This document shows, piece after piece, positions 1-6,326 of a stretch of DNA of 7,518 nucleotides. This stretch comes from Acidobacteriota bacterium. Lineage in GTDB: Bacteria; Acidobacteriota; Terriglobia; UBA7540. The stretch spans positions 1 to 7,518 of the forward strand of contig JAKAWN010000339.1 in assembly GCA_021827245.1 (NCBI GenBank). Direction: 5' to 3'. The stretch's first letter is position 1. Every line of letters starts with the position of its first letter. A program made the translations under genes and the position numbers. The notes beneath the pieces are model-generated. The model was not told the origin of the DNA. It saw nothing but the letters and a program-made list of their open reading frames with translations, and did not search any database.

Positions 1-640
1 TCTGGACAGTTTCCTTGCCGAGGTAATGATCGATGCGATAGACCTGCTCTTCCCTGAACGTTGAGTTAACGGTCTTGGTCAGCTCTCGCGCGCTTTCCAG
101 ATCGTGGCCGAACGGTTTTTCGATCACCACACGCGTCCAGCTTTTTCCCGGGTCTTCTGGAGCAGCCAGACCGGCAGAACCAAGGTGGCTGATAATCACT
201 GGGAAAGCGCTCGGCGGCGTCGCCAGATAGTAAAGCCTGTTCTCTCCGGTTCCTCTTTCGCGGTCCAATTTGCCGAGCAAGCCACCGAGCTGGCTGTAGG
301 CTTTCCTGTCGCCGAAGTTATCCGTCAGATAGTAGAGAGATTCCGTAAAACTCGCAAGGGAGGCTTCGTCCACTGAGGACGACTTTTCGGAAAACTTCCG
401 AACTGCGTCGGCCATAGCCTCGCGGAATTTTTCGTTGCTGTATGGCGTCTTCGCGCACCCGATCACGGAGAAGCCCTGCGGCAGCAACCGCTCGCGATGG
501 AGATAATACAGGGCGGGAATTAGCTTCCTTTGAGTGAGGTCGCCGGAAGCGCCGAAGATCACCATCGAGCAGGGACTTGGGGATCTCCGGATCCGCATGC
601 CCTCGCGCAAAGGATTTGCGACGACTGATATATCCGCCAT
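1..640 (-). CDS. zwf: Glucose-6-phosphate dehydrogenase, N-terminal part (runs off left edge)
   Basis: Oxidises glucose 6-phosphate to 6-phosphogluconolactone, the first step of the oxidative pentose phosphate pathway, in the cytoplasm. About 213 codons are present of the roughly 500 usual for the family, and the frame stays open to base 1. Visible motifs are the Rossmann nucleotide-binding signature VIFGASGDLT (residues 27-36), EKPFG (174-178) and the glucose-6-phosphate binding and catalytic-site signature RIDHYLGKE (202-210). The catalytic base His of the C-terminal domain lies outside the window. The start is ATG (MADISVVANP...). It is the first start codon after an in-frame TGA about 48 bases upstream, so no longer start is possible. 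An AGGA lies about 11 bases before it, and a closer GAG may help. The gene lies 55 bases after the pgi remnant and is probably the last visible gene of the tkt-tal-pgi'-zwf operon. The overlapping minus-strand ORF at 318-689 is a shadow in the wrong frame. Confidence 0.95.
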   Translation of the reverse strand, partial: MADISVVANPLREGMRIRRSPSPCSMVIFGASGDLTQRKLIPALYYLHRERLLPQGFSVIGCAKTPYSNEKFREAMADAVRKFSEKSSSVDEASLASFTESLYYLTDNFGDRKAYSQLGGLLGKLDRERGTGENRLYYLATPPSAFPVIISHLGSAGLAAPEDPGKSWTRVVIEKPFGHDLESARELTKTVNSTFREEQVYRIDHYLGKETVQ

Positions 641-695
641 GAAGATCTCTATCCTTTCCGGACCCGCGTTCGAGGTCCCCCGTGCTCATGATTGA

Positions 696-1157
696 TCAGG
701 CGGCTGATGTCGCCTGTGTCCCGTGTACCGCGCCTTCAAGCGCTTTCAGTAATCGATCAAGCCCAGCCTTCACATCTTTGCCCAGATCGACGCGCAGCAC
801 GCGGCGCCCCTTGTTCTGCAATGACTGAAGATCTCCAAGAGCCTGAGCCTGCTTCAGCACCGAAAATGAGTACGGCTCACCGGGTATGGGCAAGTCCTGC
901 GAATCGGTAGCCGTGATCTGGAGGAGCAGGCCGGTATTTGGCCCCCCCTTGTGAAGCTGGCCGGTGGAATGCAGGAATCGCGGGCCGAACCCCGGCGTCG
1001 TAGCTACACGCAGGGCGTTCCGAATCGCTTTCTGGTGTTCGGGCTCGGATTTCCAAAGCGAAGCGTCGCGATCCCAGAGCCTCTGCGCGAATTTCTGCTG
1101 CTCAAGCTTGCCGAGGGTGTTCTGGACAACCTTATTGAGGTCACTGGATGCGGTCAC
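696..1157 (-). CDS. Truncated phosphoglucose isomerase domain (pgi remnant), 153 aa
   Basis: This short intact ORF matches the two ends of the isomerase half of bifunctional transaldolase/phosphoglucose isomerase proteins. Residues 23-36 (FAQRLWDRDASLWK) resemble the linker and start of that half. Residues 50-76 (RVATT, GFGPRFLHSTGQ, HKGGPNTG) and the tail up to about 140 (PIPG, YSFSVLKQAQALGD, RRVLRVDLG) resemble its extreme C-terminus. The roughly 400 residues expected between them, including both SIS sugar-phosphate folds, are absent, with the seam near residues 36-50. The HKGG lysine may correspond to the C-terminal active-site lysine of the family (inference). An isomerase this short should not be active alone. 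The start is GTG, four bases after the tal TAG, with AGCAGG seven bases before it, so coupled translation is likely. It may be a decaying pseudogene or a retained small protein with a new role. Homology is fairly sure; function is unknown. Confidence 0.75.
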   Translation of the reverse strand: MTASSDLNKVVQNTLGKLEQQKFAQRLWDRDASLWKSEPEHQKAIRNALRVATTPGFGPRFLHSTGQLHKGGPNTGLLLQITATDSQDLPIPGEPYSFSVLKQAQALGDLQSLQNKGRRVLRVDLGKDVKAGLDRLLKALEGAVHGTQATSAA

Positions 1158-1161
1158 AGCG

Positions 1162-2307
1162 CTACCTGCTTGCTGCCCAGGATTTTTTCTTCTTCTCTTC
1201 GATGCTCGCCAGCAGTTTCTTATAGTCGTTCGCGAAGGCTTCCACGCCGTTGTCTTCAAGCTGCTGCGTCACAGCATGCAAATCAGTCCCGACGCTCGGC
1301 AGTTGCGAGATGATCCTGCGGGCTTCATCAAGGCCCGCCTCGATAGTGTCCGCTCGCGGTTTCCCGTGGTCGAGATAGGCATCGATGGTCTCGGTCGGCA
1401 TGGTGTTTACGGTGTCGCGACCGATGAGGTCCTGCACATAAAGGATATCGCTGTACTTGGGATTCTTGGTGCTCGTTGAGCCCCACAGGGGCCGCTGCAC
1501 CCGGGCGCCTTTCTTCGCAAACTGCTCGAAACGGGCAGGCGTGAAGATTTCCTTGAATTTCTGGTAGATCAGCTTGGTATTGGCGACCGCAACCTTTCCG
1601 GTGAAGGCTTCGATTTTCTTGCGCTCTTCAGGCGTCTTGGCGTTGGCCAGCTTCGCCCCCAACTGCTTGTCAACCAGGGTATCGATCCGGCTGACAAACA
1701 CGCTGGCGACGGAAGCCAAGCGATCGACCGGCTTGCCCTCGGCAAGTCTCTTTTCCAACGCCTTCAGGTAAATTTTAGCGACTTCTTCATACCGCTCGAT
1801 GCCGAACAGCAGAGTGATGTTGATATTGATCCCTTCGCTCAGCGCCTGCTCGATGGCCGGCAGGCCTTCTTTCGTTCCCGGAATCTTGATCATCACGTTG
1901 GGCCGATTAACGGTACGGAACAGCCGTCGCGCCTCTTCGAGGCTCGCTTTCGTATCGTGTGCAAGAAGCGGAGAGACCTCCAGGCTCACGTAGCCGTCGC
2001 GGCCGCCGGTTCGCTCATAAACACCCCGGAAAGCATCCGTGGCATTCTGAATGTCTTCCACGGCCAGCTTCTGGAAAATCTGTGGAGCATCAAGCCCCTC
2101 GCTGACGTACTGCCGGATGCTCGCGTCGTAATCGTCACTGTCCGCAATGGCCTTCTCAAAGATGCTCGGGTTCGAAGTAACACCAAGCAGGCCGTCTTCG
2201 TCAATTCTCTTCTTCAAGGTGCCGGAGAGGATCTCCTTGCGCCGAATATAATCGTGCCAGACACTCTGTCCGTACTTCGCCAATTCTTTCAACGCATTTT
2301 CGTTCAC
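1162..2307 (-). CDS. tal: Transaldolase (long type, as in Tal-Pgi fusions)
   Basis: Transfers a dihydroxyacetone unit from sedoheptulose 7-phosphate to glyceraldehyde 3-phosphate, giving erythrose 4-phosphate and fructose 6-phosphate, in the non-oxidative pentose phosphate branch. The 381-residue protein is a complete TIM-barrel aldolase. It has the N-terminal signature TSNPSIFEKAI (44-54), the Schiff-base lysine K141 in VMIKIPGT (138-145), the barrel strand INITLLF (162-168), SVFVSRID (202-209) and WGSTSTKNP (275-283). Its length matches the long transaldolase that forms the N-terminal half of bifunctional Tal-Pgi proteins. Here the chain ends at a TAG after the lysine-rich EEKKKKSWAASR tail, and the isomerase remnant follows four bases later in another frame. 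The start is GTG, backed by a strong AAGGAGG nine bases upstream. The gene is 170 bases downstream of tkt on the same strand, and no convincing terminator lies between them. Confidence 0.96.
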   Translation of the reverse strand: MNENALKELAKYGQSVWHDYIRRKEILSGTLKKRIDEDGLLGVTSNPSIFEKAIADSDDYDASIRQYVSEGLDAPQIFQKLAVEDIQNATDAFRGVYERTGGRDGYVSLEVSPLLAHDTKASLEEARRLFRTVNRPNVMIKIPGTKEGLPAIEQALSEGININITLLFGIERYEEVAKIYLKALEKRLAEGKPVDRLASVASVFVSRIDTLVDKQLGAKLANAKTPEERKKIEAFTGKVAVANTKLIYQKFKEIFTPARFEQFAKKGARVQRPLWGSTSTKNPKYSDILYVQDLIGRDTVNTMPTETIDAYLDHGKPRADTIEAGLDEARRIISQLPSVGTDLHAVTQQLEDNGVEAFANDYKKLLASIEEKKKKSWAASR

Positions 2308-2477
2308 GAATTATTCCCTCCTTCTGAAATGCGACCCGGCGACCAAAACATGCGGCCGCTGCGGTGCAATGGCCGCCGTTGTCAACGCTGGCAGACTTGC
2401 AAGCAATCTTGTTGCTTCCCCACAAACGCTTACTGCTGAAACGAACCCCGGGGTGCAGCATCCACCCGTAAATACCC
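2308..2477 (-). other. tkt-tal intergenic spacer with weak dyads
   Basis: This 170-base spacer separates tkt from tal. It holds a GCGGCC/GGCCGC inverted repeat (2352-2357 and 2371-2376, 13-base loop) and an AAGCAA/TTGCTT inverted repeat (2401-2406 and 2412-2417, 5-base loop). Neither is followed by a T-run on the minus strand, so I do not call an intrinsic terminator. A minus-strand TTGACA (2380-2385) has no -10 element at a workable distance. I see no ORF worth calling. The spacer could carry mRNA processing or attenuation structure, but nothing here proves it. Confidence 0.35.
2317..2323 (-). promoter_or_regulatory. Ribosome binding site of tal
   Basis: AAGGAGG on the minus strand sits nine bases before a GTG codon. 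It fixes the non-ATG start of tal, which otherwise has no ATG near its N-terminus. Confidence 0.8.
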
Positions 2478-4523
2478 TTAATGCCCCAACAATTCATGGG
2501 CTCGACGGACAACATTGTCCGTTGTAAACCCAAATTTTTCCGCCAGCACCTTGTAAGGCGCCGATGCTCCAAAGCGTGTCATGCCGATCACAGCGCCCTT
2601 GGGGCCAACGTAACGATCCCACCCCAGGGGATAGGTTGCCTCGATGGCCAGCCGGGCAGTCGTAAGCGGCGGCAGCACTTTATCCTTGTAGGCCTGTGTC
2701 TGTTTTTCAAAAAGATCCCACGACGGCATGCTGACAACCCGTGTGGCAAGGCCTTCGGCGCTCAACTTTTCGTACGAGTCCAGGGCCAGCGAGACTTCAG
2801 AACCGGAAGCAATCAGGATCAGTTCGGGCCGTTTGCCTTTTGAATCGGCAAGGATGTACGCACCTTCCGCCAGACCTTCGGCAGAGGCATATCTCTCCCG
2901 GTCGATCACTGGAAGCTTCTGCCGGGTCAACGCCAGAGCAACCGGGCCATCTTTCCTCTCGATAGCCACTCGCCATGCCACGGCGGTTTCGTTCGCGTCC
3001 GCAGGGCGGATCAGGCACAAATTCGGGATCGCACGGAGCGACGCAAGCTGCTCGATCGGCTGGTGAGTGGGACCATCTTCACCGAGAAAAATGCTGTCGT
3101 GCGTGTAAACAAAGATCGAGCGAATTCCCATCAAAGCCGCAAGCCTGAGCGTCGGCCGCATATAGTCGGAGAAGATCAAGAACGTGGCGCCGTAAGGGAT
3201 CAGCCCGCTCAGGGCCATCCCGTTGAGCGCGGAACCCATCGCATGCTCGCGCACTCCAAAATGAAAGTTGCGACCCCCGTAGTTCCCTTTCTTGAAGTCC
3301 GTTTCGCCCTTAATCAGCGTGTCAGTGGAAGGCGCAAGATCCGCCGACCCGCCCAGGAGTGTCGGGAGGCTCGGAGAGATCGCGGTCAACACGGCGCCAG
3401 AAGCCTTTCGCGTGGCCATCGGCCCGTCTGAAGGCTTGAATGTGGGAATTTTCGATTTCCAATCGGCAGGCAATTCTCCGCGCACGTAACGGTCCCACTC
3501 AGCGGCAAGATCCGGTAAAGCTTTTCGATAGCGGTTCAGGCGTTCCTGCCATTCGGCTTCGGCTTTCTCTCCGCGGTCGATAGCCTTGCGAAAGTGGGCG
3601 CGGGCTTCATCCGGGATAAAAAACGGAGGCTCAAGAGGGATCCCAAGGTTTTCCTTCGACAGCCTCACCTCTTCTTCTCCCAAAGGGGAACCGTGCGCGC
3701 TCGCTGAATCATGCTTGTTGGGGCTGCCGTAGGCAATATGAGTCCTCACCATGATGAGCGACGGCCGTTCTGTTTCCGCCTCCGCAGTCTTCAGTGCCTG
3801 ATCGATCGCTTCCAGATCGTTGCCGTCTGCAATCTTCTGGACGAACCAGCCATAAGCCTCGAAGCGTTTTGCACGATCCTCGGTAAAAGCCAAATCGGTT
3901 GAGCCCTCGATGGAGATGTGATTGTCATCGTACAAATAGACCAGATTGCTCAGGCCAAGGTGGGCAGCAAGCGATGCCGCCTCTGATCCTACGCCTTCCA
4001 TCAAATCTCCGTCGCTCACGATGGCACAAATCTTGTAATTGACCAACTCATGGTCCGGCCTGTTGAAATGCGCCGCCAGGTATCTTTCGGCAATTGCCAT
4101 CCCAACGCCGTTCCCGAATCCCTGGCCCAGCGGACCGGTGGTAGTTTCAATTCCGTCGGCCAGTTGGTATTCCGGATGGCCTGGGGTCTTGCTTCCCCAC
4201 TGCCGGAATTGCTTGAGTTCTTCGAGTGGCATGTCGTAGCCGGTCAGGTGAAGCAGACTGTAAAGCAGCATGCAGCCGTGGCCTGCTGAAAGAATAAACC
4301 GGTCCCGATTCGGCCACTTCGGTTTGAGAGGATCGTAGCGCAGGTATCGGGTCCAAAGCACGTAGGCCATCGGAGCCGCGCCCATCGGCATGCCAGGATG
4401 GCCGGAATTCGCCTTCTGGACGGCATCCATGGCCAGACCGCGAATTGTGTTGATGCATAACTGGTCAAGCTCCGGCCCACTCAGGATGTCCTTTGAAGTT
4501 TGAGCAGCAGTGTATCCGTCCAA
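2478..4523 (-). CDS. tkt: Transketolase
   Basis: Thiamine diphosphate (TPP) enzyme that moves two-carbon ketol units between sugar phosphates in the non-oxidative pentose phosphate branch. It is 681 residues from the chosen start, a normal length. In order it shows the N-terminal TPP domain with NSGHPG (39-44), AGHG (81-84) and the TPP/metal motif starting SDGDLMEG and ending at the DDN (170-201), then SAHGSPLG (275-282). The pyrimidine-binding domain follows, with [10 protein letters not shown] (390-399) and the catalytic glutamate E426 in FGVREHAMG (422-430), then [11 protein letters not shown] (483-493) and the C-terminal domain with ASGSEV (572-577). The start is TTG, chosen because a strong GGAGG lies eight bases before it. 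Another in-frame TTG 42 bases upstream (4565) has only a poor GGGG. It is the first gene of the minus-strand operon and divergent from gnd. Confidence 0.96.
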   Translation of the reverse strand: MDGYTAAQTSKDILSGPELDQLCINTIRGLAMDAVQKANSGHPGMPMGAAPMAYVLWTRYLRYDPLKPKWPNRDRFILSAGHGCMLLYSLLHLTGYDMPLEELKQFRQWGSKTPGHPEYQLADGIETTTGPLGQGFGNGVGMAIAERYLAAHFNRPDHELVNYKICAIVSDGDLMEGVGSEAASLAAHLGLSNLVYLYDDNHISIEGSTDLAFTEDRAKRFEAYGWFVQKIADGNDLEAIDQALKTAEAETERPSLIMVRTHIAYGSPNKHDSASAHGSPLGEEEVRLSKENLGIPLEPPFFIPDEARAHFRKAIDRGEKAEAEWQERLNRYRKALPDLAAEWDRYVRGELPADWKSKIPTFKPSDGPMATRKASGAVLTAISPSLPTLLGGSADLAPSTDTLIKGETDFKKGNYGGRNFHFGVREHAMGSALNGMALSGLIPYGATFLIFSDYMRPTLRLAALMGIRSIFVYTHDSIFLGEDGPTHQPIEQLASLRAIPNLCLIRPADANETAVAWRVAIERKDGPVALALTRQKLPVIDRERYASAEGLAEGAYILADSKGKRPELILIASGSEVSLALDSYEKLSAEGLATRVVSMPSWDLFEKQTQAYKDKVLPPLTTARLAIEATYPLGWDRYVGPKGAVIGMTRFGASAPYKVLAEKFGFTTDNVVRRAHELLGH

Positions 4524-4531
4524 GGCGGTTC

Positions 4532-4536
4532 CCTCC
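4532..4536 (-). promoter_or_regulatory. Ribosome binding site that sets the tkt start
   Basis: GGAGG on the minus strand (read as CCTCC on the plus strand) is eight bases from the TTG at 4521-4523. It favours this codon over the in-frame TTG at 4563-4565, which would add 14 poorly conserved-looking residues. Confidence 0.75.
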
Positions 4537-4604
4537 TGTGTTGGATTCGCGCACGGATGATTCAAAGCCCCGGCAAGAGCGACGTACGCAATTCACTCGC
4601 TCGA

Positions 4605-4626
4605 GCATCTAACTAAAATTAGATGC
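4605..4626. repeat. Perfect inverted repeat, candidate operator
   Basis: GCATCTAA (4605-4612) and TTAGATGC (4619-4626) form a perfect 8-base dyad around a six-base spacer. It lies 31 bases from the AT-rich promoter core and about 80 bases upstream of the tkt start. The size and symmetry fit a site for a dimeric repressor or activator. As RNA it would be a hairpin in the tkt leader, but no T-run follows it on the minus strand, so a terminator is unlikely. Confidence 0.5.
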
Positions 4627-4726
4627 GCGCGCGTCCGAAATGTGACGCCCAAGGGGTGTATTATATTCCTTTCGCCAAACAAAAGCGCACGTCTCAGCCA
4701 TTAGCCAGCAGCCGCTGTTCGGAAGT

Positions 4727-4743
4727 AGCGCATAATCTGCGCT
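4727..4743. repeat. Short inverted repeat in the gnd leader
   Basis: AGCGCA (4727-4732) and TGCGCT (4738-4743) form a perfect 6-base dyad with a five-base spacer, ending 30 bases before the gnd ATG. A further AGCGCA half-site is at 4684-4689. The dyad could be a second operator or a leader hairpin just upstream of the ribosome binding site. A CATAAT -10-like hexamer (4731-4736) overlaps it but has no good -35. Confidence 0.35.
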
Positions 4744-4761
4744 TGTTAACGGAATTGGAAA

Positions 4762-4768
4762 AAGGAGG
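4762..4768 (+). promoter_or_regulatory. Ribosome binding site of gnd
   Basis: AAGGAGG lies five bases before the ATG at 4774. It is a full-consensus site and suggests efficient translation of gnd. Confidence 0.8.
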
Positions 4769-4773
4769 CCATC

Positions 4774-6180
4774 ATGGAAAAGAGACATCTTGGAGTTGTG
4801 GGATTGGGGGTGATGGGCAAGAACCTTGCTCTCAATGCCGAGAGCAAAGGTTTCTCCGCAGCCGGCTTTGATATCGATGCTGAAAAGACCAATAAAGTGA
4901 AAGCTGCCGTTGCGGGCAAGAAGATCACGATCACCAACTCACTCCAGGATTTCGTGGCAGCTCTCGAAAGGCCGCGGCGCATTCTGCTGATGGTACCTGC
5001 CGGAAAAGCCGTCGATGCAGTACTCAAGGATCTGAAGCCGCATCTTGATAAAGATGACATTGTCATCGATGGCGGCAATTCTTACTTCAAAGACACCGAG
5101 CGCCGCGTGAAAGAGCTGGAGGAATCCGGCCTGCGGCTTTTCGGAATGGGTGTGAGCGGAGGCGAAGAAGGCGCGCTTCACGGCCCCTCGCTGATGCCGG
5201 GAGGACATGAAGAATCTTACCGTCATCTCGAGCCCTTGCTCACCAAGATGGCCGCGCAGACCAGCGACGGTCCGTGCTGCACTTACCTCGGCCCGCGTGG
5301 CGCCGGCCACTACGTCAAGATGGTTCATAACGGAATTGAATACGGCATCTTGCAACTCATCTGCGAAGTTTACGACATCTTCAAGAACGTGCTCCGGCTT
5401 TCCACGCCTGAAATGCACAAGATCTTCGCTGAATGGAATGCGTCAAACCTCAACTCCTACCTTCTGGAGATCACCACGCTCGTTCTGGGAAAGCAGGACG
5501 ATGAAACCGGCCAGCCGCTGGTTGAAGTGATTCTGGACGAAGCCCAGCAGAAAGGCACCGGGAAGTGGACGGCCCAGGATTCCATGGATCTCGGTGTTGC
5601 CGTACCCACGCTGGCTTACGCAGTCGAGGCGCGCATTCTTTCCGGGCAGAAAAAAGAGCGCGTTGCCGCCGCCGACATCCTGAGTGGTCCCAAACAGACT
5701 TTTTCAGGCGACCAAACAAGTTTCATATCCCATTTGCGCGAAGCATACCGGATCGCCGTGATCGTTTGCTATGCCCAGGGATTTGAACAGCTCCGCGTGG
5801 CCTCAGCCGAATACAAATACAATCTGAATTACCCGGAGATTGCGCGCATCTGGAAAGGCGGTTGCATCATCCGCGCCAAAATGCTCGACCTCATTCAGCA
5901 GGCATTTGCCTCGGACCCGACACTGCCGAACCTGATGCTGGCTCCCACGTTCAGCTCAACCATCAACAAGCATTTGATTGACCTGCGCGAGATTGTCAAA
6001 GCGGCGACGGACGTTGGAACGCCTTGCCTGGCGCTCTCAACTTCGCTCGGGTATATCGACAGTTACCGGCAGAAGCGCCTTCCGGCGAATTTGCTGCAAG
6101 CCCTGCGCGACTGCTTCGGCGCCCACACCTATCACCGCATCGACAAGGAAGGCATCTTCCACACCGAGTGGGCAAAGTGA
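4774..6180 (+). CDS. gnd: 6-phosphogluconate dehydrogenase, decarboxylating (probably NAD-preferring)
   Basis: Oxidatively decarboxylates 6-phosphogluconate to ribulose 5-phosphate and CO2, the last step of the oxidative pentose phosphate branch. The 468-residue length is the usual long, homodimeric type. It shows the Rossmann motif GLGVMG (10-15), ILLMVPAG (70-77), IDGGNSYFKDT (98-108), GVSGGEEGALHGPSLMPGG (126-144), the catalytic lysine K182 with N186 and E189 in VKMVHNGIEY (181-190), the family signature ILDEAQQKGTGKW (253-265), and the C-terminal substrate residues R445 and H451 in RDCFGAHTYHRID. Aligned by eye to E. coli Gnd, the NADP-binding Asn33-Arg34-Ser35 is Asp-Ile-Asp here and the Ala12 of GMAVMG is Gly. 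Both point to NAD rather than NADP (inference). The start has a full AAGGAGG five bases upstream. The gene is divergent from tkt. Confidence 0.97.
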   Translation: MEKRHLGVVGLGVMGKNLALNAESKGFSAAGFDIDAEKTNKVKAAVAGKKITITNSLQDFVAALERPRRILLMVPAGKAVDAVLKDLKPHLDKDDIVIDGGNSYFKDTERRVKELEESGLRLFGMGVSGGEEGALHGPSLMPGGHEESYRHLEPLLTKMAAQTSDGPCCTYLGPRGAGHYVKMVHNGIEYGILQLICEVYDIFKNVLRLSTPEMHKIFAEWNASNLNSYLLEITTLVLGKQDDETGQPLVEVILDEAQQKGTGKWTAQDSMDLGVAVPTLAYAVEARILSGQKKERVAAADILSGPKQTFSGDQTSFISHLREAYRIAVIVCYAQGFEQLRVASAEYKYNLNYPEIARIWKGGCIIRAKMLDLIQQAFASDPTLPNLMLAPTFSSTINKHLIDLREIVKAATDVGTPCLALSTSLGYIDSYRQKRLPANLLQALRDCFGAHTYHRIDKEGIFHTEWAK

Positions 6181-6326
6181 TTGAATAAGCCGGATGCTTT
6201 GCCGGAGCAGTCAAAAACACAACCTAAGACACGGCTTCTTCTGATATATTTGTGGAGATTCCGAGCGGATCTTTGCCCGGCCCTGCCATAGTTGGTGTTC
6301 GCAACTTCTGAGCCATGGAGACCAAC
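6181..6326 (+). other. gnd-peptidase intergenic region
   Basis: This 146-base gap contains no credible ORF and no convincing terminator. The only hairpin-like element after gnd is a weak CCGG...CCGG pair (6190-6206) without a T-run. A TATATT -10-like sequence (6245-6250) could serve the peptidase gene, but no -35 hexamer is recognisable at the right distance. Confidence 0.3.
6317..6320 (+). promoter_or_regulatory. Ribosome binding site that favours the GTG start of the peptidase
   Basis: GGAG sits six bases before GTG at 6327 and overlaps the alternative ATG at 6315, which itself has no Shine-Dalgarno sequence. This makes the GTG the better start. Confidence 0.5.

Larger units (their letters stand above)
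4524..4773. promoter_or_regulatory. Divergent tkt/gnd control region
   Basis: This stretch of about 250 bases must carry the promoters for both the minus-strand tkt operon and plus-strand gnd. An AT-rich core at 4657-4667 reads TGTATTATATT on the plus strand (an extended -10-like TG-TATTAT for gnd) and contains a perfect TATAAT on the minus strand (4660-4665, for tkt). No clear -35 hexamer is placed at 16-18 bases for either direction, so the promoter call is tentative. Two perfect inverted repeats (4605-4626 and 4727-4743) lie on either side of this core and could be operators. No ORF in it looks real. Confidence 0.5.

Noticed and set aside
318..689. Minus-strand 123-codon ORF starting MSTGDLERG
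   Set aside because: It is the wrong frame of zwf. The frame starting at 640 carries GASGDLT, EKPFG and RIDHYLGKE and stays open to the window edge.
1158..1259. Upstream extension of the pgi remnant to an ATG at 1259
   Set aside because: Those 34 codons are the shifted frame of the tal C-terminus (Arg/Lys/Trp-rich). The GTG at 1157 has its own ribosome binding site.
964..1479. Plus-strand 171-codon ORF across the tal/pgi' junction
   Set aside because: It is antisense to two recognised coding sequences, with low-complexity composition and no family resemblance.
696..2307. tal and pgi' as one fused gene broken only by a sequencing frameshift
   Set aside because: A base error could explain the split, but not the loss of the middle of the isomerase domain, so a real deletion (or assembly collapse) is still needed.
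2352..2417. Possible terminator between tkt and tal
   Set aside because: The inverted repeats have short arms and no T-run on the minus strand, and tal probably depends on readthrough from tkt.
4623..4871. Plus-strand 82-codon ORF starting in the tkt/gnd intergenic region
   Set aside because: It overlaps the gnd start in another frame, has no ribosome binding site, and its second half is a frame-shifted copy of the gnd N-terminus.
6291..6326. GTTGGT/ACCAAC inverted repeat spanning the peptidase ribosome binding site
   Set aside because: It has only six-base arms with a 24-base spacer. This is easily expected by chance and too weak to call a regulatory hairpin.
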